Part shown: piece by piece, positions 7,819-17,203 of the stretch | Position numbering within the stretch: position 1 is the first letter of the stretch | Layout of the letters: the number at the start of each line of letters is the position of its first letter | Source: Streptomyces sp. DSM 110735 | GTDB taxonomy: Bacteria; Actinomycetota; Actinomycetes; Streptomycetales; Streptomycetaceae | Assembly (NCBI RefSeq): GCF_016482685.1 | Contig: NZ_JACYHF010000003.1 | Location: forward strand, 434,001-498,000 | Length of the DNA: 64,000 nt | Direction: 5' to 3' | Notes under the pieces: generated by a model | Told to the model about the DNA's origin: nothing | Seen by the model: only the letters and a program-made list of their open reading frames with translations | Database searches by the model: none | Translations under genes and position numbers: made by a program

Positions 7819-8700
7819 CTACGAGGCCGCCTCCGGCGCACCGCCCGACGCCGCCTCCACGGAGGACGCAGCCACGCCGTCCTCCGTGGGCAGCCCCGCC
7901 ACATCCACCCCCCGCACCTGCGCCAACTCGTGTCGCAGCGCGGCGAGTTCCGCGCCGCCCGCCATGTGGTTCGTCAGCTCCTCCAGCGTGATGTCCCCCC
8001 GCTCCGCGCTCAGTTCGAGCGTGCCGAGGCGCAGCACGCTGAAGTGGTCGCCGACCATGTAGGCGTGGTGCGGATTGTGGGTGATGAAGATGACGCCGAG
8101 CCCGCGTTCCCGGGCGGCGGCGATGTACTTCAGCACCACACCGGACTGCTTGACGCCGAGCGCGGCGGTCGGCTCGTCCAGGATGAGCACGCGGGCGCCG
8201 AAGTGGACGGCGCGGGCGATGGCCACGCACTGGCGCTGGCCGCCGGAGAGCGTGCCGATGGGCTGTTCCAGGTCGTCCAGGGCGATGCCCATGGCGCGCA
8301 GTTCGCGGTCGGCGGTCTCCTTCATACGGGCGATGTCCAGGCGGCGGAACGGCCAGGGTCCCTTGGTGAGTTCGGAGCCTAGGAAGAAGTTCCGCCAGAC
8401 CGGCATGAGGGGGACGGTGGCGAGGTCCTGGTAGACGGCGGCGATGCCCCGGGCGAGGGCGTCGCGGGGGCTGTCGAAGCTCACCGGCTCGCCGTCCACG
8501 AGGAATTGGCCCTCGCTGTGCCGGTGCAGCCCCGAAATGATTTTGATGAGGGTGGACTTGCCCGCGCCGTTGTCGCCGAGGACGCAGGCGACCCGGCCCG
8601 CCTCGACCGTCAGGTCCACCCCGTGCAGGGCGCGTACATTGCCGTACGACTTGCCCGCGTCGCGCAACTCCACCAGCGGGGAGGTGTGTTGGTCGGTCAT
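7819..8700 (-). CDS. CUT2-type sugar ABC transporter, ATP-binding protein
   Basis: A 293-residue ATPase. It has Walker [10 protein letters not shown] near residues 42-50, Q-loop region AAVYQDLA, signature LSGGQRQ, Walker [13 protein letters not shown] and H-loop FITHNP. It is a single-domain ATPase, unlike RbsA or XylG, which carry two fused cassettes; FrcA-type systems have this form. The ATG at 8700 begins TDQHTSPLV. It is the last gene of a three-gene operon with the permease and lipoprotein. The C-terminal 40 residues after the H-loop region are Ala/Gly/Glu-rich and poorly structured. Confidence 0.9.
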   Translation of the reverse strand: MTDQHTSPLVELRDAGKSYGNVRALHGVDLTVEAGRVACVLGDNGAGKSTLIKIISGLHRHSEGQFLVDGEPVSFDSPRDALARGIAAVYQDLATVPLMPVWRNFFLGSELTKGPWPFRRLDIARMKETADRELRAMGIALDDLEQPIGTLSGGQRQCVAIARAVHFGARVLILDEPTAALGVKQSGVVLKYIAAARERGLGVIFITHNPHHAYMVGDHFSVLRLGTLELSAERGDITLEELTNHMAGGAELAALRHELAQVRGVDVAGLPTEDGVAASSVEAASGGAPEAAS

Positions 8701-8705
8701 GGTCT

Positions 8706-9779
8706 TCACCTCCGCGTCGCCGTGCGCTGGACCCACAGATTGATCAGGACGGCGCCGAGCAGCATCACGCCGAGGAACGCCTTGAACCAGTCGGGGTTCC
8801 AGCCCGCGAAGACGATGCCCTGGTTGACCATGCCGAACATGAACGCGCCGAAGACGGGACCGATCGCGGAGCCGGAGCCGCCGGTGAGCAGACAGCCGCC
8901 GATGACCGCCGCGGCGATGTAGATCAGCTCCTGGCCGACGCCCTCGCCCGACTGCACGGTGTTGAAGGAGAACAGGTTGTGCATCCCGGTGAACCAGGCG
9001 CCGAAGCTCACCAGCATGAACAGCGTGATCTTGGTGAAGTCGACCCGTACGCCCACCGCGCGGGCGCTCTCCTGGCTGCCGCCGACCGCGAAGATCCAGT
9101 TGCCGTACTTGGTGCGCAGCAGCACCCAGGTGGCAAGCGCGGCGAAGGCGAGCCAGTAGAAGACGGTGATCTTCACCTGGACCCCGCCGATGTCGACGGA
9201 GGACGCGAAGACCGCCTTGGCCTGGGAGAAGCCGTCCATGTCGCTGACGTCGTCGGTGGCGACGTTCCCGGTGACCATTTTCGTCACCGCCAGGTTGACG
9301 CCCTGGAGGATCAGGAAGGTGCCGAGGGTGACGAGGAAGCTGGGCAGCTTGGTCCTGACGACCATCCAGCCGTTGAAGGCGCCGATGGCGAGGGAGAGGA
9401 CGAGGGAGACGAGCACCCCGGTCCACACGTTCACGGTCAACTGGTAGCTGATCATGCTCGCGGTGAGCGCGGAGCTGATCACCGCGACGCCCGAGGACAG
9501 GTCGAACTCCCCGCCGATCATGAGGAGGGCGACCGGGAGCGCCATGATGCCGATGGTCGAGCACTGGTAGAGCACCGTGGCCATCGAGTCGCCCTGGCGC
9601 AGCGAGGGCGCGGCGATCAGGAAGAAGACGAAGACGGCGGCGGCGCCGAGGAAGACGCCCGTCTCGGGGCGGGCGAGCAGCCGGAGCGCCAGGGGGCGCC
9701 GGGTGGTACGGCGCTCCGCCGGGGCGGGGCCGGGAGCCGGCGGCGCGGCCGCCGGTCCCGCCTGCGACGCGGTGCTCAT
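8706..9779 (-). CDS. CUT2-type sugar ABC transporter, permease
   Basis: A 357-residue integral membrane protein with 8-10 hydrophobic helices after a proline/alanine-rich N-terminal tail. Family landmarks are [14 protein letters not shown], the [12 protein letters not shown] stretch and [18 protein letters not shown], typical of RbsC/XylH/FrcC permeases. Its ATG at 9779 shares a base with the stop codon of the binding-protein gene (TGATG), which implies translational coupling. The ATPase gene follows after five bases. Confidence 0.9.
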   Translation of the reverse strand: MSTASQAGPAAAPPAPGPAPAERRTTRRPLALRLLARPETGVFLGAAAVFVFFLIAAPSLRQGDSMATVLYQCSTIGIMALPVALLMIGGEFDLSSGVAVISSALTASMISYQLTVNVWTGVLVSLVLSLAIGAFNGWMVVRTKLPSFLVTLGTFLILQGVNLAVTKMVTGNVATDDVSDMDGFSQAKAVFASSVDIGGVQVKITVFYWLAFAALATWVLLRTKYGNWIFAVGGSQESARAVGVRVDFTKITLFMLVSFGAWFTGMHNLFSFNTVQSGEGVGQELIYIAAAVIGGCLLTGGSGSAIGPVFGAFMFGMVNQGIVFAGWNPDWFKAFLGVMLLGAVLINLWVQRTATRR

Positions 9780-10798
9780 CACCGCGTGCCCTTCGCCGCG
9801 AACGCCGCGACCCGGTCCACGTTGGACTTGTCCACGAAGGCGGGACCGGTCAGCACGGGCTGCTCGCCGCCGCCGCTGTAGTTGCCGTTGTTCTTGTACA
9901 GCCACAGGGAGTCGACGGCCAGGTAGCCCTGGAGGTAGGGCTGCTGGTCGACGGCGAACTGGATCGTGCCCTTCTTGATGGCGCCGGTCAGGTCCTTGTT
10001 GAGGTCGAAGGTGGCGACCTTGGCCTTGCTGCCCGCGTCGGCGACGGACTGCACGGCGGTCAGCGCGAAGGGGGCGCCGAGGGTGACGACGTAGTCGAGG
10101 GACTTGTTCTGCTTGAGCTTGGCGGTGATCGTCGACTTCACGGACGGCATGTCGGTGCCGGTCACGTACAGCGTCTGGAGCTTGCCGGAGAAGGTCTTCT
10201 TCACGCCGTCGCAGCGCTGGGTGAGGCCGACGTTGCCCTGCTCGTGGATCACGCAGACGGCGTTCTTGGCGCCGACCTCGTCGAGCTTCTTGCCGAGTGC
10301 CTCGCCCGCGACCGACTCGTCCTGGCCGAAGAACTGCAGGAGACCGAGCTTCTTCCAGTCGGCGAGTCCTGAGTTGAGGCCGACGACGGGGATCTTGGCC
10401 GCGTTCGCCTTGGCTATGACGTCCTTCATGGCGCCGGGCTTGGCCAGGGTGACCGCGATGCCGTCCACCTTGCGGTCGATGGCGTTCTGCACGAAGTTGG
10501 CCTGGGTGCCCGCGCTGGGGTCGGCGGAGTAGCTCAGTTCGATGTTGTCCTTGGCGGCGGCGGCCTCGGCGCCCTTGCGGACGATGTCCCAGAAGGTGTC
10601 GCCGGGACCCTGGTGGGTGATGAGCGCGACCTTCATCCGGGGGGTGTCGGCCTTGCCCGCCGAGGTGCCCGCCCCTCCCCCTTCGGCCTTCTTCCCGCCG
10701 GAGCCGCTGGAGCAGCCGGCGAGGGTGAGGGCGGCCGCGGCGGCCACCGCGACGACCTGGGCCAGTCCGCGCGAACGCGAGCGAGAAGAGCGGTCCAT
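9779..10798 (-). CDS. sugar ABC transporter substrate-binding lipoprotein
   Basis: A 339-residue periplasmic-binding protein of the Peripla_BP_4 type. The N-terminus is basic (SSRSRSRG), then a hydrophobic core, then the lipobox LAGC, so it would be anchored to the outer face of the membrane. Typical strands are [18 protein letters not shown] and [20 protein letters not shown], with PVVGLNSG at the hinge. It is the first gene of the operon, with GCAGGAAAG before the ATG. The ligand is unknown: ribose, xylose, fructose or inositol fit, the last because of the dehydrogenases at 3.3-5.6 kb. Confidence 0.9.
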   Translation of the reverse strand: MDRSSRSRSRGLAQVVAVAAAAALTLAGCSSGSGGKKAEGGGAGTSAGKADTPRMKVALITHQGPGDTFWDIVRKGAEAAAAKDNIELSYSADPSAGTQANFVQNAIDRKVDGIAVTLAKPGAMKDVIAKANAAKIPVVGLNSGLADWKKLGLLQFFGQDESVAGEALGKKLDEVGAKNAVCVIHEQGNVGLTQRCDGVKKTFSGKLQTLYVTGTDMPSVKSTITAKLKQNKSLDYVVTLGAPFALTAVQSVADAGSKAKVATFDLNKDLTGAIKKGTIQFAVDQQPYLQGYLAVDSLWLYKNNGNYSGGGEQPVLTGPAFVDKSNVDRVAAFAAKGTR

Positions 10799-10851
10799 CT
10801 TTCCTGCACCTCACTGTGCTACGGAGGGGAACTGCTGTGGCGTCGGCCGCG

Positions 10852-10880
10852 ATACAAGTCCCTGCGCGGGCCACTGTCAA
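10852..10880 (-). promoter_or_regulatory. near-consensus housekeeping promoter of the ABC operon
   Basis: On the minus strand TTGACA (10875-10880) and TTGTAT (10852-10857) are separated by exactly 17 bases, about 53 bases before the start codon of the lipoprotein gene. This is a strong vegetative sigma-factor promoter for Streptomyces. Confidence 0.7.
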
Positions 10881-10896
10881 TACTTTGTAAGGACAT

Positions 10897-11760
10897 TTAC
10901 GGGTTCGACACCGTCTCCCCGGCGATCTCCGCGAGCAGCCGCGCCGCCGGTTCCGGGCGGACCATCCAGCGCAGATGACTGCCGTCGAGAGTGCGTACGT
11001 CGAAGGGGTTGTCCGGGGTGAGCGCGTCGCCCTCGCGGATCAGCCGGTCCTGGAGGGCGAGCGGCAGACTCGCGTCGCCGGTGAGCCGTACGTACGTCCT
11101 TGGGAGGCGGCCCCAGCTCCCGGCGCGTGCCCGGTCGTCCGGGCCGCCCGCGTCGAGGCTCTCGTCGGGCTGGAGCGTGGCGAGGAACGCCAGGAGTTCG
11201 TCGTCGGTGCCGTCCGCGAGGAAGGCGTCCTTGAGCCCGGCGAGGGCGCGGTCGTCGGCGGTGCGGAAGTTGGCGCGGATCAGGCCCAGTTCCGCCGGGT
11301 CGCAGGCGAGGACGTGGCCGAGCACGTCGGGGTCGACCTCGGCCATCTCGGGCTCGGCGTAGTAGGCGGCGACCTCCAGGTCGACCGGGCACCAGGCGGC
11401 GACGTAGACGAGCCGGTCGATCAGGTCGGGCCGGGTGTTGGCCACGGCGGTGGCGACGACGCCGCCCCGGCTGTGCGCCACGAGCACGACGGGACCGTTC
11501 GCGCCGGCCCGCTCCAGGACCGCGATCAGATGGGCGACGTTGTCCGCGTGACTCACGCCCTTGAGCACGCCGGGCGCGGCAGCCAGTTCCTTGGGGTCCT
11601 GCGGGGTCTGGTAGGCGCGCGGGTAGGTCGCCGCGAAGCCGTGTCCCGGCAGGTCGACGGCGACCGAGCGGTGTCCGAGCAGACCCAGCTCCGCCTGGAG
11701 CGGCGCGAAGGAGAAGGAGTTGGCGAAGGCTCCGTGGAGCAGTACGACCGTCGGCTGCAT
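10897..11760 (-). CDS. alpha/beta hydrolase
   Basis: A 287-residue alpha/beta-hydrolase-fold enzyme. VVLLHGAFANS is the oxyanion strand. The nucleophile elbow is AHSRGG (residues about 97-102, Ser as nucleophile). The C-terminal LDGSHLRWM supplies the catalytic His. The likely acid is in the TPDNPFD region. It would be a cytoplasmic esterase or hydrolase of unknown substrate. It is a single gene whose 3' end abuts the promoter of the ABC operon. Confidence 0.85.
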   Translation of the reverse strand: MQPTVVLLHGAFANSFSFAPLQAELGLLGHRSVAVDLPGHGFAATYPRAYQTPQDPKELAAAPGVLKGVSHADNVAHLIAVLERAGANGPVVLVAHSRGGVVATAVANTRPDLIDRLVYVAAWCPVDLEVAAYYAEPEMAEVDPDVLGHVLACDPAELGLIRANFRTADDRALAGLKDAFLADGTDDELLAFLATLQPDESLDAGGPDDRARAGSWGRLPRTYVRLTGDASLPLALQDRLIREGDALTPDNPFDVRTLDGSHLRWMVRPEPAARLLAEIAGETVSNP

Positions 11761-11919
11761 CTGTCTTCCGCCTTCCGCCCCGTGGGTCCCGTGGTCCGGG
11801 GTGCCACGCTACGCAGCGGAAGATCACCGGGACCAGTGGTAGGAGACGCTCCGGTTGTGCAGTTCGCCGGTACGGCAAAGCCCGGCGGCCCCTTCCGCGA
11901 CCACCGGGCTCTCATACGA

Positions 11920-13329
11920 TCAGACCTCGGCCCGGCGCCGCCGTCCCGCCATCACGGCGTAGACGAGGATGCCGACGAAGAGGAACAGCACGCCCTGGTA
12001 GACCGCCGCGTAGCCCGCGCCCGCGACCAGCCAGATCGAGAATCCGGCGGCGACCGAGGCGATCACGGCGTCGCGGATCAGGCGGCGCTTGTCGACGTTC
12101 TCGCGGCGCCCGGAGGCGAGGTGGTAGAGCTGCGCGGCCGTGGCCAGCAGGTACGGCACCGTCGCCGTGAAGGTGGTGACCAGGACCAGGACCTCGAAGA
12201 CGTGCGCGGAGCCCGCCATGAAGTTGTAGACGGTGAGCAGCGAGGAGAGGACGACCGTCACGCCGACGCCGACGGTCGGCACGCCACGGCGGCGCCGGGT
12301 GAAGGCGGCCGGGAAGAGCCCGTCGCGGGCAGCGGCGTACGGGGTCTGCGCGCTGAGCAGGGTCCAGCCGTTGAGGCAGCCGGTCATCGAGACCAGCGCG
12401 GCAAGCGCCACCGCCCAGCCGCCCCAGGTGCCGCCGAACATGGCGTTGACGGCGTCGGAGAACGGCGCGGTCGACTTCACCAGGTGGCTGTGGGAGACGG
12501 TGCCGAAGACGGAGACCGTGCCGAGCAGGTAGACCAGCGCGGCGCCGACGGTGCCGATGACGGTGGCGCGACCCACGTTGCGGCGGGCGTCGCGGACCTC
12601 GCCCGCGCTGACGGCGGCGGACTCCACGCCCAGGTAGGAGTAGAGCAGCAGGGCGGCGGAGGCGGAGACGGCGCCGATCGCGCTGCCGCCGCCCGCGTGG
12701 AACGCGCCGAGCTTGTGGGAGTCGAAGAAGAACAGTCCGCCGACCGCGACGAGCAGCAGCGGGAGGAACTTCAGCACCGTGGAGACCAACTGCACGGCGC
12801 CCACCCAGCGGGTGCCCGCGAAGTTGGCGAGAGCCGGGAGCCACTGGATGACGAGGGCGGCCAGGCACGCGGTCCAGCGGTGATGGCTGACCGGGATCAG
12901 TACGTCGAGGTAGCCGACGGCGGCGACGGCGAGCGCGGCGTTGGACACCCAGGTGGTGATCCAGTACGCCCAGGCGGCGAGGAAGCCCGCGAAGTCGCCG
13001 AACGCCTCGCGGGCGTAGACGTAGGGACCGCCGGTGCGCGGGTCGCGCTCGGCGAGGCGCCCGAAGACCAGGGCGAGCGCGATGGCGCCGACGGTCAGGA
13101 CGCCGAGGGCGACCAGGCTGACCGTGCCGTAGGGGGCGACGGAGGCGGGGAGCAGGAAGATGCCGCCGCCGATGATGTTGCCCATGACCAGGGCGGTGGC
13201 GACGGGCAGCCCGAAGCGGCGGGCGTGCTTGCTCGCACCGCCGCCCGGTTCCCCGGCCGGGGCGTCGGCAGAGGTTCCGGCAGGCTCGGCCGCCGTCGCC
13301 GGCGGCGGGACGGTCCCGGTGACGTGCAT
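11920..13329 (-). CDS. APC superfamily amino acid permease
   Basis: A 469-residue integral membrane protein with about 12 hydrophobic helices after an Ala/Gly/Pro-rich cytoplasmic tail. The first helix carries GNIIGGGIFLLPAS, the unwound Gly-rich substrate-binding motif of the AdiC/basic amino acid antiporter branch. RTGGPYVYAREAFG and SYLGVESAAVSAGEV are further landmarks. It imports or exchanges an amino acid or amine; the exact substrate cannot be told. A weak ribosome site, AGAGG, precedes the ATG. Confidence 0.85.
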   Translation of the reverse strand: MHVTGTVPPPATAAEPAGTSADAPAGEPGGGASKHARRFGLPVATALVMGNIIGGGIFLLPASVAPYGTVSLVALGVLTVGAIALALVFGRLAERDPRTGGPYVYAREAFGDFAGFLAAWAYWITTWVSNAALAVAAVGYLDVLIPVSHHRWTACLAALVIQWLPALANFAGTRWVGAVQLVSTVLKFLPLLLVAVGGLFFFDSHKLGAFHAGGGSAIGAVSASAALLLYSYLGVESAAVSAGEVRDARRNVGRATVIGTVGAALVYLLGTVSVFGTVSHSHLVKSTAPFSDAVNAMFGGTWGGWAVALAALVSMTGCLNGWTLLSAQTPYAAARDGLFPAAFTRRRRGVPTVGVGVTVVLSSLLTVYNFMAGSAHVFEVLVLVTTFTATVPYLLATAAQLYHLASGRRENVDKRRLIRDAVIASVAAGFSIWLVAGAGYAAVYQGVLFLFVGILVYAVMAGRRRRAEV

Positions 13330-13669
13330 GGCTGGGTGTTACCTCTCGGGGAACCGGCCGTGACCGGAGCGGGGACGGGTGGCGACCGGGCTCACGGAGC
13401 GGACCAGCGGAACTGACGTCCTCGGAGCACGGGACCGAGCACAATGGTCGGTGATGCCCCGAGTCGTCGCCAAATCGCCGCTTCTTGTCCCGCCCCGTCA
13501 GCATGATCACGCAAAAACCACGCTTACGGGGCGTTGACACCGACAGATGTTTACGCACCCCGTCGACCGCTCGTCCGGCGCCGGGTCGGTCCCCGGGTCG
13601 CGTACGACCCCGCGACGACCCTCCTGCGACCCCTCCGACCTCGGTCGATCCGTTTCCTCCGCCCGTTTC
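13330..13669. other. intergenic region, nothing certain
   Basis: No gene is supported in these 340 bases between the permease start and the flavoprotein stop. A TTGACA occurs on the plus strand near 13535, but no plus-strand gene follows for 2 kb. The permease promoter must lie here but is not obvious. Confidence 0.4.
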
Positions 13670-15466
13670 TCAGGTCGCCGTCGCCGCAGCCGCCGCGCGC
13701 CCCGCCTGACGCCCGGAGAAGAGGCAGCCGCCGAGGAAGGTGCCCTCCAGGGAGCGGTAGCCGTGGACCCCGCCGCCGCCGAAGCCCGCGACCTCGCCCG
13801 CCGCGTACAGACCGGGGACCGGCTCGCCGGAGGCGTTCAGCACCCGCCCGGACAGGTCGGTCTGGAGTCCGCCGAGGGTCTTGCGGGTGAGGATGTTGAG
13901 CCGCACGGCGATCAGCGGACCGGCGGCGGGGTCGAGGATCTTGTGCGCGGAGGCGGTCCGGCTGAGCGAGTCGCCGATGTAGGTGAGGGCGTTGCGGATG
14001 CCCATGACCTGGGTGTCCTTGGTGTACGGGTTGTCGATCTCGCGGTCGCGCGCCTCGATCTGCCGCTTCAGGTCCGCGAGGTCGATCAGGTTGTCGCCGG
14101 TGAGCTTGTTCATGCCCGCGACCAGGTCGGACAGGTTCGTCGCGACCACGAAGTCCACGCCGTTCTTCTTGAACTTCTCGATCGGCTCGGGGGTCTGCCA
14201 GATCCGGGAGAGCAACTGCCAGACGTTCTTGTTGGTGAGGTCCGGGTTCTGCTCGGAGCCGGAGAGCGCGAACTCCTTGGCGATGATCTTCTGTGTGGTG
14301 ACGAACCACGAGTAGTCGTACCCGCTCGCGGTGATCGATCCGAGGGTGTGCAGGGTGTCGTAGCCGGGGATGTCGGGCGCGCCGAAGCGGCGGCCTGTGG
14401 CGTCGAACCACATGGAGGACGGTCCGGGCAGGATGCGGATGCCATGGTCGGGCCAGATGGGGGCGTAGTTGCGCAGCCCCTCGGTGTAGTGCCACATGCG
14501 GTCGGGGTTGACGATACGGCCGCCCGCACGCTCGGTGATGGCGAGCATCCGCCCGTCCACATGTGCGGGGACACCAGTAATCATCGTTTTGGGTGGGGTC
14601 CCGAGCCGTGTGGGCCAGTTCTGGCGCACGAGGTCATGGTTGGCGCCGATGCCGCCGGAGGTGACGACCACGACCGGGGCGCGCAGCTCGAAGTCGCCGA
14701 CGACGGTACGGGAGCTGGGCGTGCCCCGGGCAGCGCTGCTGGGCTCAAGGAGCGCGCCGCGCACGCCGGTCACCGTGCCGCCGGTCGTGACGATGCCGTC
14801 GACTCTGTGTCTGAACTTGAAGGTGATCTTCCCGGCGGCGACCGCCGCCCGCACCTTCTTCTCGAACGGCTCGACGACGGCAGGTCCGGTGCCCCAGGTG
14901 ACGTGGAAGCGGGGCACCGAGTTGCCGTGTCCGTCCGCGAGTCCGCCGCCGCGCTCGGCCCAGCCGACGATGGGGAACCACTGCACGCCGAGCCCGGACA
15001 GCCACGATCTCTTCTCGCCGGACGCGAAGTCCACATACGCCTCGGCCCACTTGTAGGCCCAGTGGTCCTGCCCCCTGGGGTCGTCCACGCCCCGGTCGAA
15101 TCCGGCGGTGCCGAGCCAGTCCTGCCAGGCCAGTTCATGGGTGTCCTTGACGCCCATGAGGCGCTGTTCGTCGGAGTTCACGAAGAAGAGCCCGCCGAAC
15201 GACCAGAACGCCTGGCCGCCGATGCTCGCCTCGGGTTCCTGGTCGAGGAGCAGCACCTTGCGTCCGGCGGCGGCGAGTTCGGCCGTCGCGACGAGTCCGG
15301 CGAGCCCGTGTCCGACGACGATCGCGTCGGCGTCCTGCGACTCGGCGGCGAAGGCGGGGAACGCGTGCGCGGCCAGCGCGGCGCCCGCGAGGACGCCACC
15401 GGTGACGGTGAGGGCGCGGCGACGGGTGACGCCCGTGGGGGAAGCGGGAGCGGTGGGGTGGTCCAT
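13670..15466 (-). CDS. Tat-exported FAD-binding dehydrogenase (fumarate reductase/KstD-like)
   Basis: A 598-residue flavoprotein. The N-terminus has the twin-arginine motif TRRRALT followed by a hydrophobic stretch ending AFPAFAAES, so it is exported folded with FAD bound. AIVVGHGLAGLVATAELAAA is the FAD ADP-binding motif (GxGxxG), and EASIGGQAFWSFGG is the family's substrate-side loop. The C-terminal YAAGEVAGFGGGGVHGYRSL and GTFLGGCLFSGRQAG are typical of FAD_binding_2 proteins. AAGG precedes the ATG. It probably oxidises or reduces an extracellular substrate; steroid or fumarate-like acceptors are both possible. Confidence 0.85.
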   Translation of the reverse strand: MDHPTAPASPTGVTRRRALTVTGGVLAGAALAAHAFPAFAAESQDADAIVVGHGLAGLVATAELAAAGRKVLLLDQEPEASIGGQAFWSFGGLFFVNSDEQRLMGVKDTHELAWQDWLGTAGFDRGVDDPRGQDHWAYKWAEAYVDFASGEKRSWLSGLGVQWFPIVGWAERGGGLADGHGNSVPRFHVTWGTGPAVVEPFEKKVRAAVAAGKITFKFRHRVDGIVTTGGTVTGVRGALLEPSSAARGTPSSRTVVGDFELRAPVVVVTSGGIGANHDLVRQNWPTRLGTPPKTMITGVPAHVDGRMLAITERAGGRIVNPDRMWHYTEGLRNYAPIWPDHGIRILPGPSSMWFDATGRRFGAPDIPGYDTLHTLGSITASGYDYSWFVTTQKIIAKEFALSGSEQNPDLTNKNVWQLLSRIWQTPEPIEKFKKNGVDFVVATNLSDLVAGMNKLTGDNLIDLADLKRQIEARDREIDNPYTKDTQVMGIRNALTYIGDSLSRTASAHKILDPAAGPLIAVRLNILTRKTLGGLQTDLSGRVLNASGEPVPGLYAAGEVAGFGGGGVHGYRSLEGTFLGGCLFSGRQAGRAAAAATAT

Positions 15467-15740
15467 GGCTGCCTTTCGTCAGGGGGGTGCTGACGGTGCG
15501 GGAGGGCATGGGGTGCGGAAGAGCGGGGGTGCGACAGAGCATGGTGGGGCGCTGCGGGCGCGGCCTGGGGAGTCCGGCGAGCGCCGCCTACAGGTGTTAC
15601 CGACGGTAGCTCACGGTGTTTCCGGCGAACAGGGTGCTGCACGGGGGTTCCGGTACGGCGTTGCGCGGAGCGCCTCCCGGGGGCGGAGTGTCTCCTGGGC
15701 GCCAGCCGGAAATTGCGGTGCCCCGCCGCGCGAGGGCGGC

Positions 15741-15893
15741 TAGGGTCGCGGACATGCGTCTTCTTCAGATCTACGGCTGAGCGATCCGGGCAACGTCCCG
15801 GTCTTCCTCCGGCATGTCGTCGTGCGCCCCCTCGAAGAGACCCGCGCACCGGCTCGCCGTGTCCTCTCCTCCCGTAGAAATGAGTGAGCCTCC
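15741..15893 (+). promoter_or_regulatory. candidate leaderless promoter and leader peptide for the macrolide glycosyltransferase
   Basis: TAGGGT at 15741-15746 stands 7 bases before an ATG at 15754, the spacing of leaderless Streptomyces transcripts. That ATG opens an 8-codon frame, MRLLQIYG, ending TGA at 15778-15780. A small hairpin with CCGGG/CCCGG arms follows. The main GTG start is 114 bases further on. Short leader peptides that stall on drug-bound ribosomes control many macrolide resistance genes; a role here is inferred. Confidence 0.35.
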
Positions 15894-17087
15894 GTGTTTC
15901 CCACGCCTTCCGCGTCCCCTCGTCGTGCCCACATCGCGATGGTCGGCATTCCCGCCGTCAGCCATGTCCTGCCGGGCCTGGAGATCATCCGCGAGCTGGT
16001 CGCCCGCGGCCACCGGGTGACCTACGCCAACGACCCCGCCGTGGCCGACCTGATCACGCCCACCGGCGCCGAACTGGTGCCCTGCCCCTCGGTGTTGCCG
16101 GTCGCCGACAACAAGTGGCCCGAGGACCCCATCGGCGCGATGAGCCTCTTCCTGGACGACGCGGTCCAGGCACTCCCCCGACTGCGCGCCGTCTACGACC
16201 CGGACCCGGCCGACCTCTATCTGTACGACATCGGCGCCTACGCCGCCCGCGCCCTCGCGGAGTCGCAGGACCGTCCCCTCCTCCAGCTCTCCCCGACCTA
16301 TGTGGCCTGGGACGGCTACGACGAGGAAGTCGCCCCGCAGATCCGGCAGTTGCCGGGCGCCGACGCCTACCAGGCGAGATTCGCGCGGTGGCTCGCCGAC
16401 TGCGGAGCGTCGACGACCGACGTGGACACCTTCTCCGGCCGCCCGAAGCGGGCCCTCGCGCTGATCTCCCGGGCGATGCAGCCGTACGCCGAGCGGGTCG
16501 ACACCGACGTCGTGACCTTCGTCGGTCCCTGCTTCGACCTCGGCACGGACGCGGAGCACTGGACCCGCCCCGCCGACGCCGGGAAGGTGCTGCTGGTCTC
16601 GCTCGGTTCAGCCTTCACGCGTCAGCCCGAGTTCTACCGCCAATGCCTCGCCGCCTACGGCGAGTTGCCCGGCTGGCACGTCGTCCTCCAGATCGGCAAG
16701 TACACCGACCCGGCGGAACTCGGCACCATCCCGTCCAACGTGGAGGTGCACTCCTGGGTGCCCCAGCGGGCGATCCTGGAGCAGGCGGACGCCTTCGTCA
16801 CGCACGCCGGGATGGGCGGCTGCGGCGAGGGGCTGATGGCGGGGGTGCCGATGATCGCCGTGCCGCAGGGCGCCGAGCAGTTCACGAACGCCGACCGGCT
16901 CGTGCGACTGGGCGTGGCCCGTCGCATCGACACCGCCGAGGCGACCGGCGAGCGGCTGCGGGCGGCACTGATCGAGCTGATCACCGATCCCGAAGTCGCC
17001 CGCCGCTGCACGCGGTTGAGCGCCGAGGCGCGGGCCGAGGGCGGCACCCGGCGCGCCGCCGACCTCGTCGAGGACATGCTGCCCTGA
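15894..17087 (+). CDS. mgt: macrolide-inactivating glycosyltransferase (OleD/Mgt-like)
   Basis: A 397-residue GT-B fold enzyme of family GT1 that transfers glucose from UDP-glucose to macrolides, a self-resistance function. It is strikingly close to OleD/Mgt in several blocks: RAHIAMVGIPAVSHVLPGLE, VLLVSLGSAFTRQPEFYRQC, and WHVVLQIGKYTDPAELG. The donor-site block is VPQRAILEQADAFVTHAGMG to VPQGAEQFTNADRL. The likely catalytic His is H24 in SHVLP, equivalent to the GHVNP His of OleD. GTG at 15894 is the start because RAHIAMVG follows at the family's distance; the ribosome site is weak. No macrolide biosynthesis genes are nearby. Confidence 0.9.
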   Translation: MFPTPSASPRRAHIAMVGIPAVSHVLPGLEIIRELVARGHRVTYANDPAVADLITPTGAELVPCPSVLPVADNKWPEDPIGAMSLFLDDAVQALPRLRAVYDPDPADLYLYDIGAYAARALAESQDRPLLQLSPTYVAWDGYDEEVAPQIRQLPGADAYQARFARWLADCGASTTDVDTFSGRPKRALALISRAMQPYAERVDTDVVTFVGPCFDLGTDAEHWTRPADAGKVLLVSLGSAFTRQPEFYRQCLAAYGELPGWHVVLQIGKYTDPAELGTIPSNVEVHSWVPQRAILEQADAFVTHAGMGGCGEGLMAGVPMIAVPQGAEQFTNADRLVRLGVARRIDTAEATGERLRAALIELITDPEVARRCTRLSAEARAEGGTRRAADLVEDMLP

Positions 17088-17128
17088 GACCGTGTTCCTC
17101 GCCTCCCGCCCCGTATCCGGCGCTATGC

Positions 17129-17146
17129 TTCTACAGGCTTGTAGAA
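17129..17146. promoter_or_regulatory. TCTACA-N4-TGTAGA palindrome, candidate BlaI-type operator
   Basis: The bases TTCTACAGGCTTGTAGAA form a 7-bp inverted repeat around GGCT, 57 bases before the Spo0M-like start. The same arms recur at 20592-20607 upstream of the TatA-like/BlaI/M56 genes. BlaI/MecI/CopY repressors recognise TACA...TGTA palindromes, and a BlaI-family gene lies at 19778-20164. That this repressor binds here is inferred. Confidence 0.6.
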
Positions 17147-17203
17147 AAAACGGTGGTCACCGCCGGTTCGCGGGTGACTCGCACGTAAAGGAGTGAACGC
17201 CGG

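Noticed and set aside
8700..9564. longer ATPase gene reading through the permease region
   Set aside because: The upstream extension is the shadow of the permease frame; the ATG at 8700 begins the conserved ATPase sequence.
10975..13416. 813-codon plus-strand open frame
   Set aside because: It lies antisense to the alpha/beta hydrolase and APC permease and translates to Gly/Arg/Asp-rich low-complexity sequence; it is a G/C-bias shadow.
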